From contig NZ_FOPP01000010.1 in NCBI RefSeq assembly GCF_900113525.1, positions 124,001 to 188,000 on the forward strand: a DNA stretch of 64,000 bases. Reading direction: 5' to 3'. The DNA comes from Pedobacter insulae. GTDB lineage: Bacteria > Bacteroidota > Bacteroidia > Sphingobacteriales > Sphingobacteriaceae. The position numbers and the translations under genes are program-made. Shown here piece after piece: positions 8,077 through 17,393 of the stretch (position 1 is its first letter; every line of letters starts with the position of its first letter). The notes beneath the pieces are model-generated. The model searched no databases and was not told the DNA's origin. It was given only the letters and a program-made list of their open reading frames with translations.

Positions 8077-9891
8077 ATGAGAAAGTTAATTTTTATTGTT
8101 TTATTGTTGAATTATCATTGCGTTTTAGGGCAAAAAGGGAAACCTATTAATACAGAAGGTTATGCGCGAGTTCCAAACTCCCCTGTGCATGTATTTAAAA
8201 CAGATTCTTTTAAGTATCTGCGTTATGATGGATATGAGGTGATAGATATTCGAAAGGCCAGCCCCGTTCAATTGATAGACATAAAAAATAGGGAACGGAT
8301 AAGTAATTTAGAAAAGAATCGGTTTTGGGGTCTCTATGCCAACAGTTATCAAGATCGGTTTCCCAGACACTCGTTAGCACTTAGATTTGAGCAAAATACA
8401 GGAGCGAAGATTTATGCAGGGATTAGATGGAAGTGGGGGACTTTGTATAAAAATACTATTTTGATTGATGGTAAATCTGATGTTGAAGTTATTGATGGTT
8501 TGATCAGCCCAGAAAACGCAAAAGATTATCGCTATCGAATTATCCAAAATGACAATAGGGAATTGGTTGGTTGGACAATCCCCTCAACATTTAGAAAAAC
8601 GGCCGATAATTTAGCTACCTATTGTTTATTGGGGAATATAAAGTATCAGAGAAATCAATTTATACAAATTGAGATTTATAATGTTAAAAATTATAAAGAT
8701 CGTGATGCAGTTATACTTGATTGGAGAGAGACAAGGCCTTTATCTTTTTGGGCAAGTGTGGATTATCAAAAGAAAATTTTTGGTAATACCATATTATCTG
8801 CTTCTTTAGGCGAGGATAGAAAATCGACTAAATCAAATTTTATTGCTACAGACACGCTAAATGATATCAAGTTTAGACTTGGAGATTCTTTAATTCGTTT
8901 AGGATTTAGATCTCAAAACCTACCTACCCTCTATAACTACCAAATCGATTTTAAACGTACAATTAATGGTGAAGAAGAGAAAATTGACTTAGGTGAAACG
9001 AATGGCAGTTATTTGCTTTACAAGGAATTTTGGAATAAACCAGGTAAATATGAGATAACATTCACACCTAAATTGACCAGCATTGGGGGTAAGCCCGTTA
9101 ATTACCTGAACAAAAAATCAGTTACCTATAAGTTTACCGTTTTACCTGATTTAAATCCTAAGTTGGTGCTTTCGCAACGGGAATCTTTATTAATAGGCAT
9201 AATAATGATCCCAATTTTAGGGGGGCTGGCCTTAGGTTTATGGTATTTCTTAAAAAGAAGAACCCAAAAGAAATTGATCTTAGCGCAACAACAAAAGGAA
9301 CTCTCCAAACTGAAGCTCAACAGTATTCGCTCGCAACTTAATCCTCATTTTATGTTTAATGCTTTGGCGGGGATACAAAACTTAATGAATACGGATAAAA
9401 TTGATGAGGCCAACCGCTATCTGGGTAAATTTGCTCGTTTAACCCGAAATGTGTTAGATGGTAAAGAGCTCATCAGCCTAGCTGAAGAAAAAACGCTCTT
9501 GGAAGACTATCTACAAATGGAGCAATTCCGTTTTGGTTTTATTTATGAAATCACCGTTAATGATGATCTTAATTTATCGAATATTGAAATCCCCACAATG
9601 CTGCTTCAGCCTTTTGTAGAAAACTCAGTCAAACACGGTATTTCTGCGATGGGTGCAAACGGTAAAATAACAGTTTCATTTACAAAGGAAAATCAAAACC
9701 TGATCTTAAAGGTTAAAGATAATGGAAAAGGATTTAAAATAGATCAACAATACACTGGTTTAGGTTTGCAACTCAGTAAAAACAGAATATCTTTATTGAA
9801 TACCCTTTACCCTGAAACTTCTTTCTTATTAACAATGACAGCTGACTTAAAAGGATCTGAAATTACTATTACCTTAACTCAATGGATTTAA
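8077..9891 (+). CDS. LytS/YehU-type sensor histidine kinase
   Basis: 604 residues. A short signal peptide (about 1-18) precedes a large periplasmic sensor region (about 20-365) with beta-rich character and no domain I can name. One transmembrane helix (about 368-390, IGIIMIPILGGLALGLWYF) leads to a coiled segment and a His_kinase domain whose phospho-acceptor is His424 in NPHFMFNAL. A HATPase_c domain follows, with LLQPFVENSVKHG as the N box and KDNGKGF as the G box. The gene sits between the TlpA-like gene (1-base gap) and the LytTR response regulator (1-base gap), forming a three-gene operon. Confidence 0.92.
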   Translation: MRKLIFIVLLLNYHCVLGQKGKPINTEGYARVPNSPVHVFKTDSFKYLRYDGYEVIDIRKASPVQLIDIKNRERISNLEKNRFWGLYANSYQDRFPRHSLALRFEQNTGAKIYAGIRWKWGTLYKNTILIDGKSDVEVIDGLISPENAKDYRYRIIQNDNRELVGWTIPSTFRKTADNLATYCLLGNIKYQRNQFIQIEIYNVKNYKDRDAVILDWRETRPLSFWASVDYQKKIFGNTILSASLGEDRKSTKSNFIATDTLNDIKFRLGDSLIRLGFRSQNLPTLYNYQIDFKRTINGEEEKIDLGETNGSYLLYKEFWNKPGKYEITFTPKLTSIGGKPVNYLNKKSVTYKFTVLPDLNPKLVLSQRESLLIGIIMIPILGGLALGLWYFLKRRTQKKLILAQQQKELSKLKLNSIRSQLNPHFMFNALAGIQNLMNTDKIDEANRYLGKFARLTRNVLDGKELISLAEEKTLLEDYLQMEQFRFGFIYEITVNDDLNLSNIEIPTMLLQPFVENSVKHGISAMGANGKITVSFTKENQNLILKVKDNGKGFKIDQQYTGLGLQLSKNRISLLNTLYPETSFLLTMTADLKGSEITITLTQWI

Positions 9892-9892
9892 T

Positions 9893-10636
9893 ATGCGGGC
9901 AATCTTAGTTGATGATGAACGGGCAAACCTAGAAGTTTTACAAGTTTTATTGGAAAAATATTGCCCTGAAATTAAAATTGTTGCTACGGCCAGTCAAGTT
10001 GCAGAAGGCGTCGAGTTACTTAAGCTACACAGACCAGAACTATTATTCCTAGATATTCAAATGGGAGAATATTCTGGCTTTGATTTACTCAGTCGGTTAA
10101 ATGATAAAACTTTTGAAGTTATTTTTGTAACAGCATATGATCAATATGGCATTCAAGCGGTAAAATTTGCTGCATTAGATTATCTATTAAAACCTGTAAA
10201 CCCAGATGAATTAATCGATGCTGTTGCAAAAGCTAAAGAAAGGATTAAGCATAAACTGCAGAATGAACAATTGAACTTTCTATTGCAACAAATTAAAAAG
10301 CCAGATGCAAGCGTTCAGAAAATAGCTTTACCTCAACACAACGAAATAAGATATGTGATGATAAATGAAATTTTGCGCTGTGAAGCCGATAACACTTACA
10401 CCAATTTCTTTTTAACCAGTGGCGACAAAATTTTGACGTCAAAACCGCTTAAGGAATATTCGGATCTCTTAAAACCGCAAGGCTTTTTAAGAACACATCA
10501 AAGCCATTTAATTAATCCTTCTTTCGTGAAAAGTTGGTTAAAGGAAGATGGCGGTGTATTGCTCATGAAAAATGGGGATAAAGTCCCAGTGTCTAAGGCT
10601 AACCGTGAACAAGTAAAAGCGTTGTTAGGTAAGTAA
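9893..10636 (+). CDS. LytTR-family response regulator
   Basis: 247 residues. The N-terminal receiver domain (about 1-120) has the acidic pair Asp7-Asp8, the phospho-acceptor Asp54 in LLFLDIQMGEYSG, the conserved Thr in FVTAYD and the Lys in YLLKPV. The C-terminal LytTR domain (about 145-245) binds DNA as tandem sites in this family. The cognate kinase is the gene directly upstream. The DNA-binding part is a near copy of the one in the membrane-anchored protein at 5994-6545, so the two may compete for or share targets. Confidence 0.95.
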   Translation: MRAILVDDERANLEVLQVLLEKYCPEIKIVATASQVAEGVELLKLHRPELLFLDIQMGEYSGFDLLSRLNDKTFEVIFVTAYDQYGIQAVKFAALDYLLKPVNPDELIDAVAKAKERIKHKLQNEQLNFLLQQIKKPDASVQKIALPQHNEIRYVMINEILRCEADNTYTNFFLTSGDKILTSKPLKEYSDLLKPQGFLRTHQSHLINPSFVKSWLKEDGGVLLMKNGDKVPVSKANREQVKALLGK

Positions 10637-10672
10637 AGCAATTAAGTGGAAAATTGAAAGATTTTGGAAGCC

Positions 10673-11275
10673 TTATTTCTGATACTTCCAATTTAACGAT
10701 TTCCCTTCTGTTAGCCATTCAATTGCTGTTGTCATTCGCTTTAGCCTGGTAGCCTCGGCTTTAGCTGTTGTGATCCATTCTAAGTATTCTCTTTTGTGGG
10801 ATGGACTAAAGCTTTCAAACTGTTGCTTCGCTTTGGGGTTATCAAATAATGCCGCTTCAAAATCACTCGGCATCTCAATCGGGGCTTTAGGGGTAACTAC
10901 TTTTTTTATTTTAGTTTCTGATTCGTCAAGATTCAGGGCCTCTAAAATATACTCTGTTAAAATTTTGTCAGCTGGTAAATCTTGTAAACTTTCGATCCTC
11001 CCCATTGTACCCATTGCGTTTTCTTTTTCGTTAAAAAGTTGGTATGGGTCTTTCATTAAGGTAGCTTTCCAAAAGCCAAAAGTACAATGTGCTTTAAATG
11101 AAGCCATCGAGCAGATAGTTCCCTTGTGAACAAAATGAGGAAAGCCCCATTTAATAGTTTCGGCAATTATTGGTGATGCTTGGTGAACTACCTCTCTAAT
11201 ATGTTTTAAAATAGGTTGGGCAAACGGTGCAGATTTAGCTATATAATCATCTACTCGGGTGTCAAATTGTTGCAT
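10673..11275 (-). CDS. YdeI/OmdA-family protein with DUF1801-like domain
   Basis: 200 residues, cytoplasmic, no signal or membrane segment. The N-terminal part (about 10-115) looks like the DUF1801 fold (ILKHIREVVHQASP, KWGFPHFVHKGTIC). The C-terminal part (about 130-195) carries the OmdA pattern SFSPSHKREYLEWITTAK followed by RLKRMTTAIEWLTEGK. Proteins of this family are common in Bacteroidota and linked to stress in some hosts, but no biochemical role is established. It lies 4 bases after the start codon of the DUF2157-like gene's stop, and the two are probably one transcript. Confidence 0.85.
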   Translation of the reverse strand: MQQFDTRVDDYIAKSAPFAQPILKHIREVVHQASPIIAETIKWGFPHFVHKGTICSMASFKAHCTFGFWKATLMKDPYQLFNEKENAMGTMGRIESLQDLPADKILTEYILEALNLDESETKIKKVVTPKAPIEMPSDFEAALFDNPKAKQQFESFSPSHKREYLEWITTAKAEATRLKRMTTAIEWLTEGKSLNWKYQK

Positions 11276-11279
11276 GATT

Positions 11280-12317
11280 TTATTTTTTTATAAAGTCCAA
11301 GTTCCAAATTTTTTCTGCCTTCTTTCCAATTAACCAAAATGATATGGCAAGAATAGAGAAGAAGAGTGCTTTATGCCAACTATCCCAAAAATATTCAAAG
11401 TAACGGGTATATAGATTGATAAACAAAAAAGTAATTCCAAATTCACGCGCTATTTCATCTCTATTTTTTAATCCATACCAAGTGCTAAACATACAACACG
11501 CAGCTGATAGAATCCCCCAATAGAATAAACTCAATTGCCGTACCGCATACCATTCTTCTAAATTGGCAAAGTTGCCAAACACGGAAAGTAGCCAAAGCGA
11601 GATAAATAAATAAATCATTCCTGCAACATAAGTGACTTGAAAAAAGTAGCTTAGTCGTTTACTTCGTTTCATTAAGAAGGATGCCCCAGTTAGCCCTAGT
11701 CCAAAAATGACGAAGCGTAGAGGATAATTCATCCCAAGGAAATAATAATTCCAACGGCTTAAATACCCTGTTTCAGTGCCAAACCATGCGCCTAAAGATA
11801 AGAGCGCAAATACCCAAATTAACCTCGAGTTAAAAATGTAACCTAAGACTGCATAGATGATTAACGAGACAAGGATTAAGATAGAGAAATGACCTGAACC
11901 TTGGTCTATAGACTTCCCGAAATAGGCTATTCCGTTGGCAGTAAGCAGAATTGCAGTAAGTATAACCGCTTCATTACTAAATTTAAGATGAGGTATCGAT
12001 TTTTTTCTTCGAAAGCCTAAAATATAAAGCCATAACGCTACAAGAATCGACAACACCGAAATTACAATATTTGGAGTATCATATATTCGTTGAAGGTATT
12101 TTAAGATAGCATTATCAATTAATAAAGAACCCAAAGCAATTACTCCGCAAGCCAATGCTACCCAAAAGGCATATTGTGCCAAGCGATGCCAATCGAAGTT
12201 TTTTGTTTCATAGCTTCTGCGCAGTTTATTCCCTGTTTCGTTGTTGATTAGGCCATCACGTTGCCATTGGTCAATCATCTCCTCTAAGAATTCACTTTTG
12301 TCTTTGTCTACTTTCAT
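11280..12317 (-). CDS. DUF2157-like polytopic membrane protein
   Basis: 345 residues. An N-terminal cytosolic helical segment of about 45 residues (EEMIDQWQRDGLINNETGNKLRRSYE) is typical of the DUF2157 family. It is followed by some nine to ten hydrophobic helices between about residues 48 and 340. No catalytic motif is visible and the function is unknown. It lies upstream of and in the same direction as the YdeI-like gene, 4 bases apart. Confidence 0.75.
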   Translation of the reverse strand: MKVDKDKSEFLEEMIDQWQRDGLINNETGNKLRRSYETKNFDWHRLAQYAFWVALACGVIALGSLLIDNAILKYLQRIYDTPNIVISVLSILVALWLYILGFRRKKSIPHLKFSNEAVILTAILLTANGIAYFGKSIDQGSGHFSILILVSLIIYAVLGYIFNSRLIWVFALLSLGAWFGTETGYLSRWNYYFLGMNYPLRFVIFGLGLTGASFLMKRSKRLSYFFQVTYVAGMIYLFISLWLLSVFGNFANLEEWYAVRQLSLFYWGILSAACCMFSTWYGLKNRDEIAREFGITFLFINLYTRYFEYFWDSWHKALFFSILAISFWLIGKKAEKIWNLDFIKK

Positions 12318-12355
12318 CGTTTATCATAAAATAACATTTTCAGGCGTATGTTAAT

Positions 12356-12414
12356 CGTTATTGCGAGGTACGAAGCAATCTCTCCATTAGATTGCTTCGT
12401 ACCTCGCAATGACG
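12356..12414. repeat. dispersed intergenic inverted repeat, copy A
   Basis: Two 26-base arms (12356-12381 and 12389-12414) are reverse complements with one mismatch and a 7-base loop. The core is ATTGCGAGGTACGAAGCAAT. Nearly the same arms occur at 17280-17368 and 41221-41294. This copy has the shortest loop. Just after it, 12419-12431 holds a degenerate fragment (GCTTCGCAATGA) that looks like an arm with an internal deletion. It lies between two minus-strand genes. Confidence 0.92.
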
Positions 12415-12444
12415 GACGTGCTTCGCAATGATGTCCTCTCAAAA

Positions 12445-14658
12445 TTAAATTACTTCTTTAACCTTCTTATTGTTTCCAACGATCCAAATTACATCGCCAG
12501 TATCGAATACAAAATCGGAAGATGGATTTAATATTTTAGCGTCTCCTCGTTCAATGCCAACAACCAAAGCCTGAGCTTTTTCTCTGATTCCTGCATTTCT
12601 AATGCTTAAGCCAAACACAGGCGAAAGGGAATTGACCACAACTTTTTGTAAAGTCATCTCTTTATCTGGAAAAGAAGTTTCGTTAATCTCGGGTAATTCA
12701 ACTTCTAGTAAACCTTTTACAGAAGCTAATTGATCATCTGCCCCGATTAAAAGTAGCTTATCGTTCGGGTAAAGCCGTTCATCTCTCCCTGGGGTTGGAA
12801 TGGTATTTCTGCCGCGTTCTATCAAAGCAATATTAACACCATATTTTTCCCTAATCATTAACTCTGCCAGTGTTTTCCCAACCACTTCGGATTCTGGTGA
12901 AACTTTTAACTCCGTTAAATGTGTATCCCAAGGTAAAATATCAGGTTTTTGGTTCTCCCGGTCATTTAAGTTAAGCATGAACCGTTTCTCTAATTTATTG
13001 TAAAATGCCTGAAGTTTACGAGAAAAAATCACCATTCCGAGCACAATCAGGGAGAGTGCGATTACCACCGCCACCCAAGTTTCAAAAAATTCATATATTA
13101 AAAATCCGACAAAGAAAATTCCCAAAGCAATCCTAAAAAATTCGATTGCAACTAATGGACCACGGGTATATTTTTTATTTAACCAAAGGTGGGAATAGGC
13201 TGTTTTTTGAATTCTTCGAATAGATAATGCCCATAAAAAGGGCGACATTAGAATAAAGGAGACAGCGACGCTAATAACCAGCGCACTTTCTTCATTTGCA
13301 AAATGGTTAGCAATAAAAGGCTGCACATATCGATAAGAAAGAAAAATGATAGAAATGATTACAACCGAGTGAATAATCGTATTGAAGATATAGGAGCGTA
13401 GGAGAATTTTCCAATCACTTAAAGTAGTTATCCCAGCAGTACTTGAACTGTATCTACTAATAGCGTCGATCCATTTTTGTGGCAAAACCCGCGCTAATAA
13501 GTCATAGAATGGCTCAGAAAGCCTAATGAGATAAGGAGATGCGAAGGTAGTTATTGCCGCAACAGCAACAGCAATTGGGTAAAGAAAACTGCTAGTTACA
13601 TTTAAGGTTGCACCTAAGGCGGCAATAATAAAAGAAAACTCCCCAATTTGGGCTAAACTCATTCCTGCTTGCACCGAAGTTTTTAACGGCTGGCCTGCAA
13701 GGAGCGCTCCTAAAAGTGTAAACAAAATTTTTCCTAAGATCACAACAAGCGAAAGAATGATAATGGGTGTTGCATATTCCACGAGAATTTTAGGGTCGAT
13801 TAACATGCCTACCGAAACAAAAAATACTGCTGCAAATAAGTCTTTAACAGATTTGGTTAAATGCTCAATGCGTTCGGCTTGGGTAGTTTCGGCTAGGATT
13901 GAACCCATAATAAAGGCACCCAAAGCCGGAGAGAAACCCACCTGATCGGCTAATAAAACCATCACCAAACAAAGAGCCAAGGAAACAACCAACATGGTCT
14001 CATCATTCATTAAGTTTTTAGTTACTCTCAAAAATGTTGGAACTAAGAATATTCCGCCCAAAAACCAAAGCACTAAGAAAAAACTTAACTTTAGAATTGA
14101 CATAAGCATTTCGGCGCCTGCCGACTGTTGACTTACTGCCAACGTAGAAAACATTACCAGAAGTAAAATAGCGACTAAATCTTCCACTATTAATACTCCA
14201 AAAACGAGGCCCGCAAACTTTTTATGTTTAATACCTAATTCTTCAAAGGCCTTAATGGCAATCATAGTAGAAGAGATGGATAGGATCCCGCCTAAAAATA
14301 AACTATCCATGCTATTCCAGCCCATCGCCATGCCGACGCCATAACCGGCAAAAATTAAGAAAACAACTTTAACGATCGCGGTAATAGAAGCGGAACCACC
14401 CACTTTTACCAGTTTTTTAAAACTAAATTCTAACCCTAGACTAAATAAAAGGAAGATTACACCTATTTCTCCCCAAATGTTGATGTTTTTATAGTCGGTG
14501 ATGGTAGGGAAAAAATCGAGGTGTGGACCAACCAATAAACCGGCTAATATATAGCCGAGCACTAAGGGTTGTTTTATTTTTTTAAACAGAAGGGTAATAA
14601 CCCCAGCGGCAGCGAGAATAAGGCCTAAATCGGCAATTAATACAGGTAAATGAATCAT
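12445..14658 (-). CDS. Kef-type monovalent cation:proton antiporter with TrkA-C domains
   Basis: 737 residues. Residues about 1-385 form a CPA2-type Na+/H+ exchanger domain with some twelve helices (e.g. LVLGYILAGLLVGP, LFLLFSLGLEFS, FSPALGAFIMGSILAET). A second membrane part follows (about 415-545, four helices). The C-terminus has two RCK_C/TrkA-C-like domains (about 578-650 and 660-735), e.g. VVGKTLAELMIREKYGVNIALI and FDTGDVIWIVG. No NAD-binding TrkA-N Rossmann fold is seen between them. It probably moves K+ or Na+ against protons across the inner membrane, gated by a ligand on the TrkA-C domains (inference). The gene stands alone between an inverted repeat and ribF. Confidence 0.9.
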   Translation of the reverse strand: MIHLPVLIADLGLILAAAGVITLLFKKIKQPLVLGYILAGLLVGPHLDFFPTITDYKNINIWGEIGVIFLLFSLGLEFSFKKLVKVGGSASITAIVKVVFLIFAGYGVGMAMGWNSMDSLFLGGILSISSTMIAIKAFEELGIKHKKFAGLVFGVLIVEDLVAILLLVMFSTLAVSQQSAGAEMLMSILKLSFFLVLWFLGGIFLVPTFLRVTKNLMNDETMLVVSLALCLVMVLLADQVGFSPALGAFIMGSILAETTQAERIEHLTKSVKDLFAAVFFVSVGMLIDPKILVEYATPIIILSLVVILGKILFTLLGALLAGQPLKTSVQAGMSLAQIGEFSFIIAALGATLNVTSSFLYPIAVAVAAITTFASPYLIRLSEPFYDLLARVLPQKWIDAISRYSSSTAGITTLSDWKILLRSYIFNTIIHSVVIISIIFLSYRYVQPFIANHFANEESALVISVAVSFILMSPFLWALSIRRIQKTAYSHLWLNKKYTRGPLVAIEFFRIALGIFFVGFLIYEFFETWVAVVIALSLIVLGMVIFSRKLQAFYNKLEKRFMLNLNDRENQKPDILPWDTHLTELKVSPESEVVGKTLAELMIREKYGVNIALIERGRNTIPTPGRDERLYPNDKLLLIGADDQLASVKGLLEVELPEINETSFPDKEMTLQKVVVNSLSPVFGLSIRNAGIREKAQALVVGIERGDAKILNPSSDFVFDTGDVIWIVGNNKKVKEVI

Positions 14659-14709
14659 GTCTGCTTTAAAAATAGTAAAAAATTATTGCTATCTAAAGCT
14701 TTTAGGGCA

Positions 14710-15657
14710 CTAAGTTGGCTGTTGACTTTGGTTAAAAAAATCGAGTGTATTTAGTTTGTCTTGATGTAATTGCTCTTTTAAAGCCGCTAGTCCCGTGAAT
14801 TTAACATCATGACGCAAGAACTTTAAGAAGTTCATTTTGATCGTCTGACCGTAAATTTCCTGATTAAAATCAAATATGTTTACTTCAATGTTACGGGTCA
14901 TTCCGTTAATGGTGGGCCGTTGGCCGATATATGCCATGCCTTTATAAGTAAGTTCGGAACTCATTTCGATCGTTACCGCATAGATACCATCGCTAGGAAT
15001 AAGTTTATAAGTTTCCTCAACAAAAATGTTGGCAGTTGGAAAACCGATGGTCCGACCAATTTTATCACCTTTGATTACAGGACCGTTGATAGAAAAATGA
15101 TAACCTAAATAAGAGGCGGCTAAAGAAACGTCACCCGCTAATAAAGCCGTCCGAATTTTGGTAGAGCTTACCGCAACATCATTGATATCTTGCTCAGGTA
15201 TTTCTTCTATACTAAAATCATAAACTTTTGAATAAGTCTCTAATTCCATCATCCCCCCTTGGCGGTCTTTTCCGAATCGATGGTCATAACCTACAATTAA
15301 TTGCTTGGTACCTATCGTATCAACCAAAATATTTTTAATATAATCACCTGCACTTAAATTGGAAAAATCTCTTGTAAAAGGTGTAATAATTAAATGGTCT
15401 ACACCTAAATCCGCCAATATTTCAGCCTTTTCTTTAATAGTGTTGATCATTTTCAAACCCTGATTTTCAGGATCAATGATCATCCGCGGATGCGGGAAGA
15501 ACGTTAGGATTACACTTTCGCCACCACTCATTTTAGCAAGCTCACATAATCGCTTGATAATTTTTTGATGCCCATAATGTACCCCATCAAAGGTACCTAT
15601 GGTAACTATTGCGTTGGTTAATTTTTTAAATTCGAGAATATGATGGTAGATGTTCAT
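14710..15657 (-). CDS. ribF: Bifunctional riboflavin kinase / FAD synthetase
   Basis: 315 residues, close to the family norm. The N-terminal nucleotidyltransferase part (FAD synthetase, about 15-180) has GTFDGVHYGHQKII, with the HxGH nucleotide-binding motif, and VSSTKIRTALLAG. The C-terminal flavokinase part (about 185-310) has GDKIGRTIGFPTANI and the later NIEVNIFDFNQEIYG. Together they turn riboflavin into FMN and then FAD in the cytoplasm. It is last in the minus-strand run with truB and the YitT gene, 6 bases after the latter. Confidence 0.96.
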   Translation of the reverse strand: MNIYHHILEFKKLTNAIVTIGTFDGVHYGHQKIIKRLCELAKMSGGESVILTFFPHPRMIIDPENQGLKMINTIKEKAEILADLGVDHLIITPFTRDFSNLSAGDYIKNILVDTIGTKQLIVGYDHRFGKDRQGGMMELETYSKVYDFSIEEIPEQDINDVAVSSTKIRTALLAGDVSLAASYLGYHFSINGPVIKGDKIGRTIGFPTANIFVEETYKLIPSDGIYAVTIEMSSELTYKGMAYIGQRPTINGMTRNIEVNIFDFNQEIYGQTIKMNFLKFLRHDVKFTGLAALKEQLHQDKLNTLDFFNQSQQPT

Positions 15658-15663
15658 TGAAAT

Positions 15664-16524
15664 TTAATGAAGTGACTGACGTTTTACCACGCCGCCTTTA
15701 ATGTCGGCAATTTGTTGTTGAACTACAAAGGCATCAGGATCAATTTGCCTAATTTCAGATTGTAATTTACTCATTTCCAGTTTGGTAACTACTGTGTAAA
15801 TGATATCGATATCTTTTTTTTCTAAATAACCACCTTCTCCCTTATAGATCGTGACGCCTCTTTTCATGTCATTAATGATAAAATGCTTAATGTCTTCATT
15901 TTTTTCCGAAATAATGGTAACACCTGTATATGCCTCTAATCCATTTACAATAAAATCTATGGTATTGGAGGCAGAGAGGTAGGTCAAAATCGCATATAAT
16001 GCGGTTTCGATATTTAAAAAATAAGCAGCAAATGCAAAAATAATGATGTTCAAAATGAGGATGATATTGCCCACCGTGAGGACACTATTTCTACTAATAT
16101 AGAGGGCAAGTACTTCTGTTCCATCTATTACACAGCCTCCACGCATAGCTAAACCTATTCCCCCTCCTAAAAAGAAACCACCAAAGAAAGCGATCAATAA
16201 CTTGTCGTGCGTAATTGGTGCGAAGGGCAAAAATATCAAAGCAAGTGAAAGTGCGCCAATTGCGATCGATGTTTTAATCGCAAAACTCGCTCCGATTTGC
16301 TTGTAACCCATTAAAATGAATGGAATATTGATAATTAAAATAAGATAGGAAAGATTCCATTTAGTAAGCGTGCTAATTAGGAGTGAAATACCGGTTACCC
16401 CACCATCAATAAAATGATTAGGGATTAAAAAACTCTTTAACCCGAAACAAGCAGATATAACACCAAAAGAAATAAGTGCTATCTCTTTTAAAAAACGGGT
16501 GTTCTTGTTTTTGATATGGTTCAT
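15664..16524 (-). CDS. YitT-family membrane protein (DUF161 plus DUF2179)
   Basis: 286 residues. Five to six transmembrane helices occupy about residues 10-205, with the family pattern FLIPNHFIDGGVTGISLLIS and GGGIGLAMRGGCVIDGTEVLAL. A soluble C-terminal DUF2179-like domain follows (about 225-280, KRGVTIYKGEGGYLEKKDIDIIYTVVTKLE). The function of the family is not established; a transport role is assumed. The start overlaps the truB stop by 4 bases, so translation is coupled. Confidence 0.9.
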   Translation of the reverse strand: MNHIKNKNTRFLKEIALISFGVISACFGLKSFLIPNHFIDGGVTGISLLISTLTKWNLSYLILIINIPFILMGYKQIGASFAIKTSIAIGALSLALIFLPFAPITHDKLLIAFFGGFFLGGGIGLAMRGGCVIDGTEVLALYISRNSVLTVGNIILILNIIIFAFAAYFLNIETALYAILTYLSASNTIDFIVNGLEAYTGVTIISEKNEDIKHFIINDMKRGVTIYKGEGGYLEKKDIDIIYTVVTKLEMSKLQSEIRQIDPDAFVVQQQIADIKGGVVKRQSLH

Positions 16525-17231
16525 AGGGTAGCGTTTTCTTCTCTTTTTTCACGAAGATACTGAACCAGATCCGCTACTTCAAACGCATTCGTCAATAAAA
16601 AGTCGCCGCTTCTTGTTCGGGTGAGCTTCGATAAATAAGCTCCGTTATTTAGTATTTTACCAAAATCTGATACCAAAGACCGAATGTAAGTGCCCTTGCT
16701 ACAAACAATTCTGAAATCTACTTCCGGCAAGGCGATTCTTGTAATGTCAAATTCTGTTACAGTAACCTGACGTTTACGCAGCTCTACTTCTTCACCCAAT
16801 CGAGCCTTAACATAGAGGCGTTCACCATTTACTTTTACGGCAGAGTGTGCTGGTGGATATTGTTCTATTTCCCCTTTAAATGTTGAGGTGGCTAGCCGAA
16901 TTTGCTCGTCAGTTAAATGAACAAATGGAAATTCTTTGTCAATGGCAGTTTCCATATCGAAGGATGGTGTTGTAGCACCTAATATCATGGTGCCAGTATA
17001 TTCTTTTTCCTGAGCCTGAAATGTATCTATTTGTTTGGTTAATTTGCCAGTACAAATAATTAATAAACCGGTTGCTAGAGGATCTAGCGTTCCGGCGTGG
17101 CCAACTTTTAGCTTAAGGGGTTTTAGAGAATTTCTAATTTTGCCCACAACATCAAAGGAGGTCCACTTATAGGGCTTATTGATTAAAAGCAATTCGCCCG
17201 CCGCAAAGTTAAAGTCTGGAAATCTATTCAA
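16521..17231 (-). CDS. truB: tRNA pseudouridine(55) synthase TruB
   Basis: 236 residues, the usual length for TruB in this phylum (without the long C-terminal PUA extension). The start region LLLINKPYKWTSFDVV and the catalytic motif VGHAGTLDPLATGLL are present, with the nucleophile Asp50. SKGTYIRSLVSDFG is the second conserved motif. It makes pseudouridine 55 in the T-loop of tRNAs. It is encoded in a minus-strand group with ftsX, DUF3098, uppP, the YitT gene and ribF. The 162-base gap on the uppP side contains an inverted repeat. Confidence 0.96.
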   Translation of the reverse strand: MNRFPDFNFAAGELLLINKPYKWTSFDVVGKIRNSLKPLKLKVGHAGTLDPLATGLLIICTGKLTKQIDTFQAQEKEYTGTMILGATTPSFDMETAIDKEFPFVHLTDEQIRLATSTFKGEIEQYPPAHSAVKVNGERLYVKARLGEEVELRKRQVTVTEFDITRIALPEVDFRIVCSKGTYIRSLVSDFGKILNNGAYLSKLTRTRSGDFLLTNAFEVADLVQYLREKREENATL

Positions 17232-17279
17232 AATGCTAATTAATTATACTATAAACCCGATTTCAATTATTAGAACAGT

Positions 17280-17368
17280 CGTCATTGCGAGGTACGAAGC
17301 AATCTTACAACTTAGGCAAATCAGCATATGACCAATCGCTCTGAGATTGCTTCGTCCCTCGCAATGAC
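17280..17368. repeat. dispersed intergenic inverted repeat, copy B
   Basis: The left arm (17280-17305) is identical to that of the copy at 41221. The right arm (17344-17368) differs at one base (CGTCCCTC in place of CGTACCTC). The loop is 38 bases. It lies between uppP and truB, both on the minus strand, so an uninterrupted transcript would carry it as a hairpin. Confidence 0.9.
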
Positions 17369-17393
17369 AAAACTCAGTTTACAAAGCTACAAA

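Noticed and set aside
14901..15660. FMN riboswitch controlling ribF
   Set aside because: ribF lies 6 bases behind the YitT gene with no leader, so there is no room for a riboswitch.
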